This document shows positions 63,081 through 64,000 of a stretch of 64,000 nucleotides of DNA, piece after piece. The stretch comes from Epiperipatus broadwayi (lineage: Eukaryota; Onychophora; Udeonychophora; Euonychophora; Peripatidae), in assembly GCA_028023455.1 (NCBI GenBank), contig JAQFVV010012423.1, positions 60,001 to 124,000 on the forward strand. The letters are read 5' to 3'. The number at the start of each line of letters is the position of its first letter. Position 1 is the first letter of the stretch. Under the pieces are notes generated by a model. That model did no database searches and had not been told where the DNA came from. It worked only from the letters and a program-made list of their open reading frames with translations. The position numbers were made by a program, and so were the translations under genes.

Positions 63081-64000
63081 GATAGAAAACAAGTGAAGAC
63101 AAATAAGAATTGAAAGTGATAGAGTTATGACAAAAACATTAAATGGTAAAACAGAAAATTAATACATTTAAGGGAGAGGTTAAAATAGATCTAAGAAGGA
63201 GCAAATCCATAACAAAAGGACAAAGATTATAAAAGTTAAAATGAAAGGGGTGATGTAGAACTAAATAAAATGGACAGAAGAAAATAAAAGGTAAAAATAA
63301 TGTTAGTTAATAACCAAAATGCAGTAAAAGAAATAAATGATAAAGTAGGTGAAATAAGCAAAAATAAAGAGCCAAAATTCATTGAACAAATGTTGCTCAT
63401 GAATGATCAAATAATGAACTTGTCGATGTTCTATAAACCCAGAGAAATGATATAGATGGTAATGGCAGAAATCTAAATCAAGTCATTGATTGATGAAGAT
63501 AAATGCATAAGAAGCAGAAATATGTATGAGTAAAGAAGTATAAGAATAAAAACTGAACAAACAATAATTAGAGATATGAATACATAGAGAAAATATGCTA
63601 ATGATACAGAATTAAGAAAGTCAAAACACAGAAAACCATACTAGTGAGGATAATAAAGAATATAAAAGTAATATAAATTTAAATGTTTCAAGGTAGAAGC
63701 AGATGTGAAAGAAATGAGATTAATTTGAAAACATGGGGAAGAAGAGTGGGATAAATCAATTAAGGTAGATGCTTTAGAGAGCGGCAATCACAGGTGGCAT
63801 ACTGGAGACATCTCTTCAACTATGATCATAGCAAATCAATAGTGAATGAAAATATATATGGCTAGTAGCAAAATTTTTCACTATTTAGAGGTGATGGAGA
63901 AAATATTTTAGTGAATTTACTAAGTTTAGAAGATTTTTATTTCATAAAATGGGTGATCAAGAGCAGGTTTCTATAGTTAGATCTATATGCTGATGGAAGT
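63081..64000. other. Purine-rich end of window, no gene recognised
   Basis: Mostly AGAAATAAA-like low-complexity text on the + strand. A less repetitive patch at 63775-63840 shows no motif. Confidence 0.4.

Noticed and set aside
1-64000. Ribosomal RNA, tRNA or bacterial genes
   Set aside because: No rRNA-like conserved blocks, no tRNA cloverleaf, no Shine-Dalgarno-led gene series; the gene structure is intron-exon.

Overview
This window is AT-rich eukaryotic DNA (my estimate is well over 70% A+T). It has long introns with consensus GT..AG borders, many homopolymer and dinucleotide tracts, and many mobile-element remnants. It is not bacterial: no operons, no long uninterrupted genes, no ribosome binding sites. 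The element mix (pogo/Tigger, hAT with a BED finger, mariner/Tc1, RTE-like and other LINEs, an LTR-type insertion) fits an invertebrate animal genome, perhaps an arthropod such as an arachnid. The species cannot be read from the sequence.

One host protein-coding gene is recognisable. The + strand from base 2 to the stop codon at 35352-35354 holds the last 14 coding exons of a ZFC3H1 orthologue (zinc finger C3H1 domain-containing protein, the scaffold of the nuclear poly(A) exosome targeting complex PAXT). The exons join without a frame break into 1,953 nt, that is 650 residues plus stop. They match the C-terminal HAT/TPR-type helical repeat part of the family. The N-terminal part, with the zinc finger, lies upstream of the window. 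A consensus splice donor sits 4 nt after the stop, so a spliced 3' UTR is possible; a candidate small exon and terminal exon lie at 43.5-44.3 kb.

The introns (2-35 kb) carry: a LINE 3' end (2.4-2.9 kb); two of three copies of an unclassified terminal-inverted-repeat element, one complete with an 8-bp target duplication (7.5-8.8 kb); a possible Tc1 remnant (6.9 kb); a 2.2-kb LTR-like insertion with ATTA target duplication (14.3-16.5 kb); an antisense RTE-like reverse transcriptase remnant (17.4-18.2 kb); and a Tigger-like element (24.7-26.5 kb) holding a transposase start, a LINE 3' end, a hairpin MITE and a hAT element with a perfect 8-bp duplication.

Downstream of the gene (35.4-64 kb) I find no other certain host gene. 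This part holds a second Tigger-like copy, which keeps the empty site of the hAT insertion (36.9-37.9 kb); a decayed LINE with endonuclease and reverse transcriptase motifs (40.4-42.4 kb); a deleted mariner with a transposase fragment (46.0-46.2 kb); a 336-bp foldback (47.1-47.4 kb); the third copy of the terminal-inverted-repeat element (48.8-49.9 kb); a roughly 2-kb degenerate minisatellite split by another foldback (51.6-54.0 kb); a dispersed repeat pair (45.4 and 60.4 kb); and purine-rich tandem repeats near the end (62.8-63.1 kb).

I did not find an intact, clearly new gene system. The most informative signals are the nested insertion history, read from paired occupied and empty sites, and the unclassified element with telomere-like hexamers.
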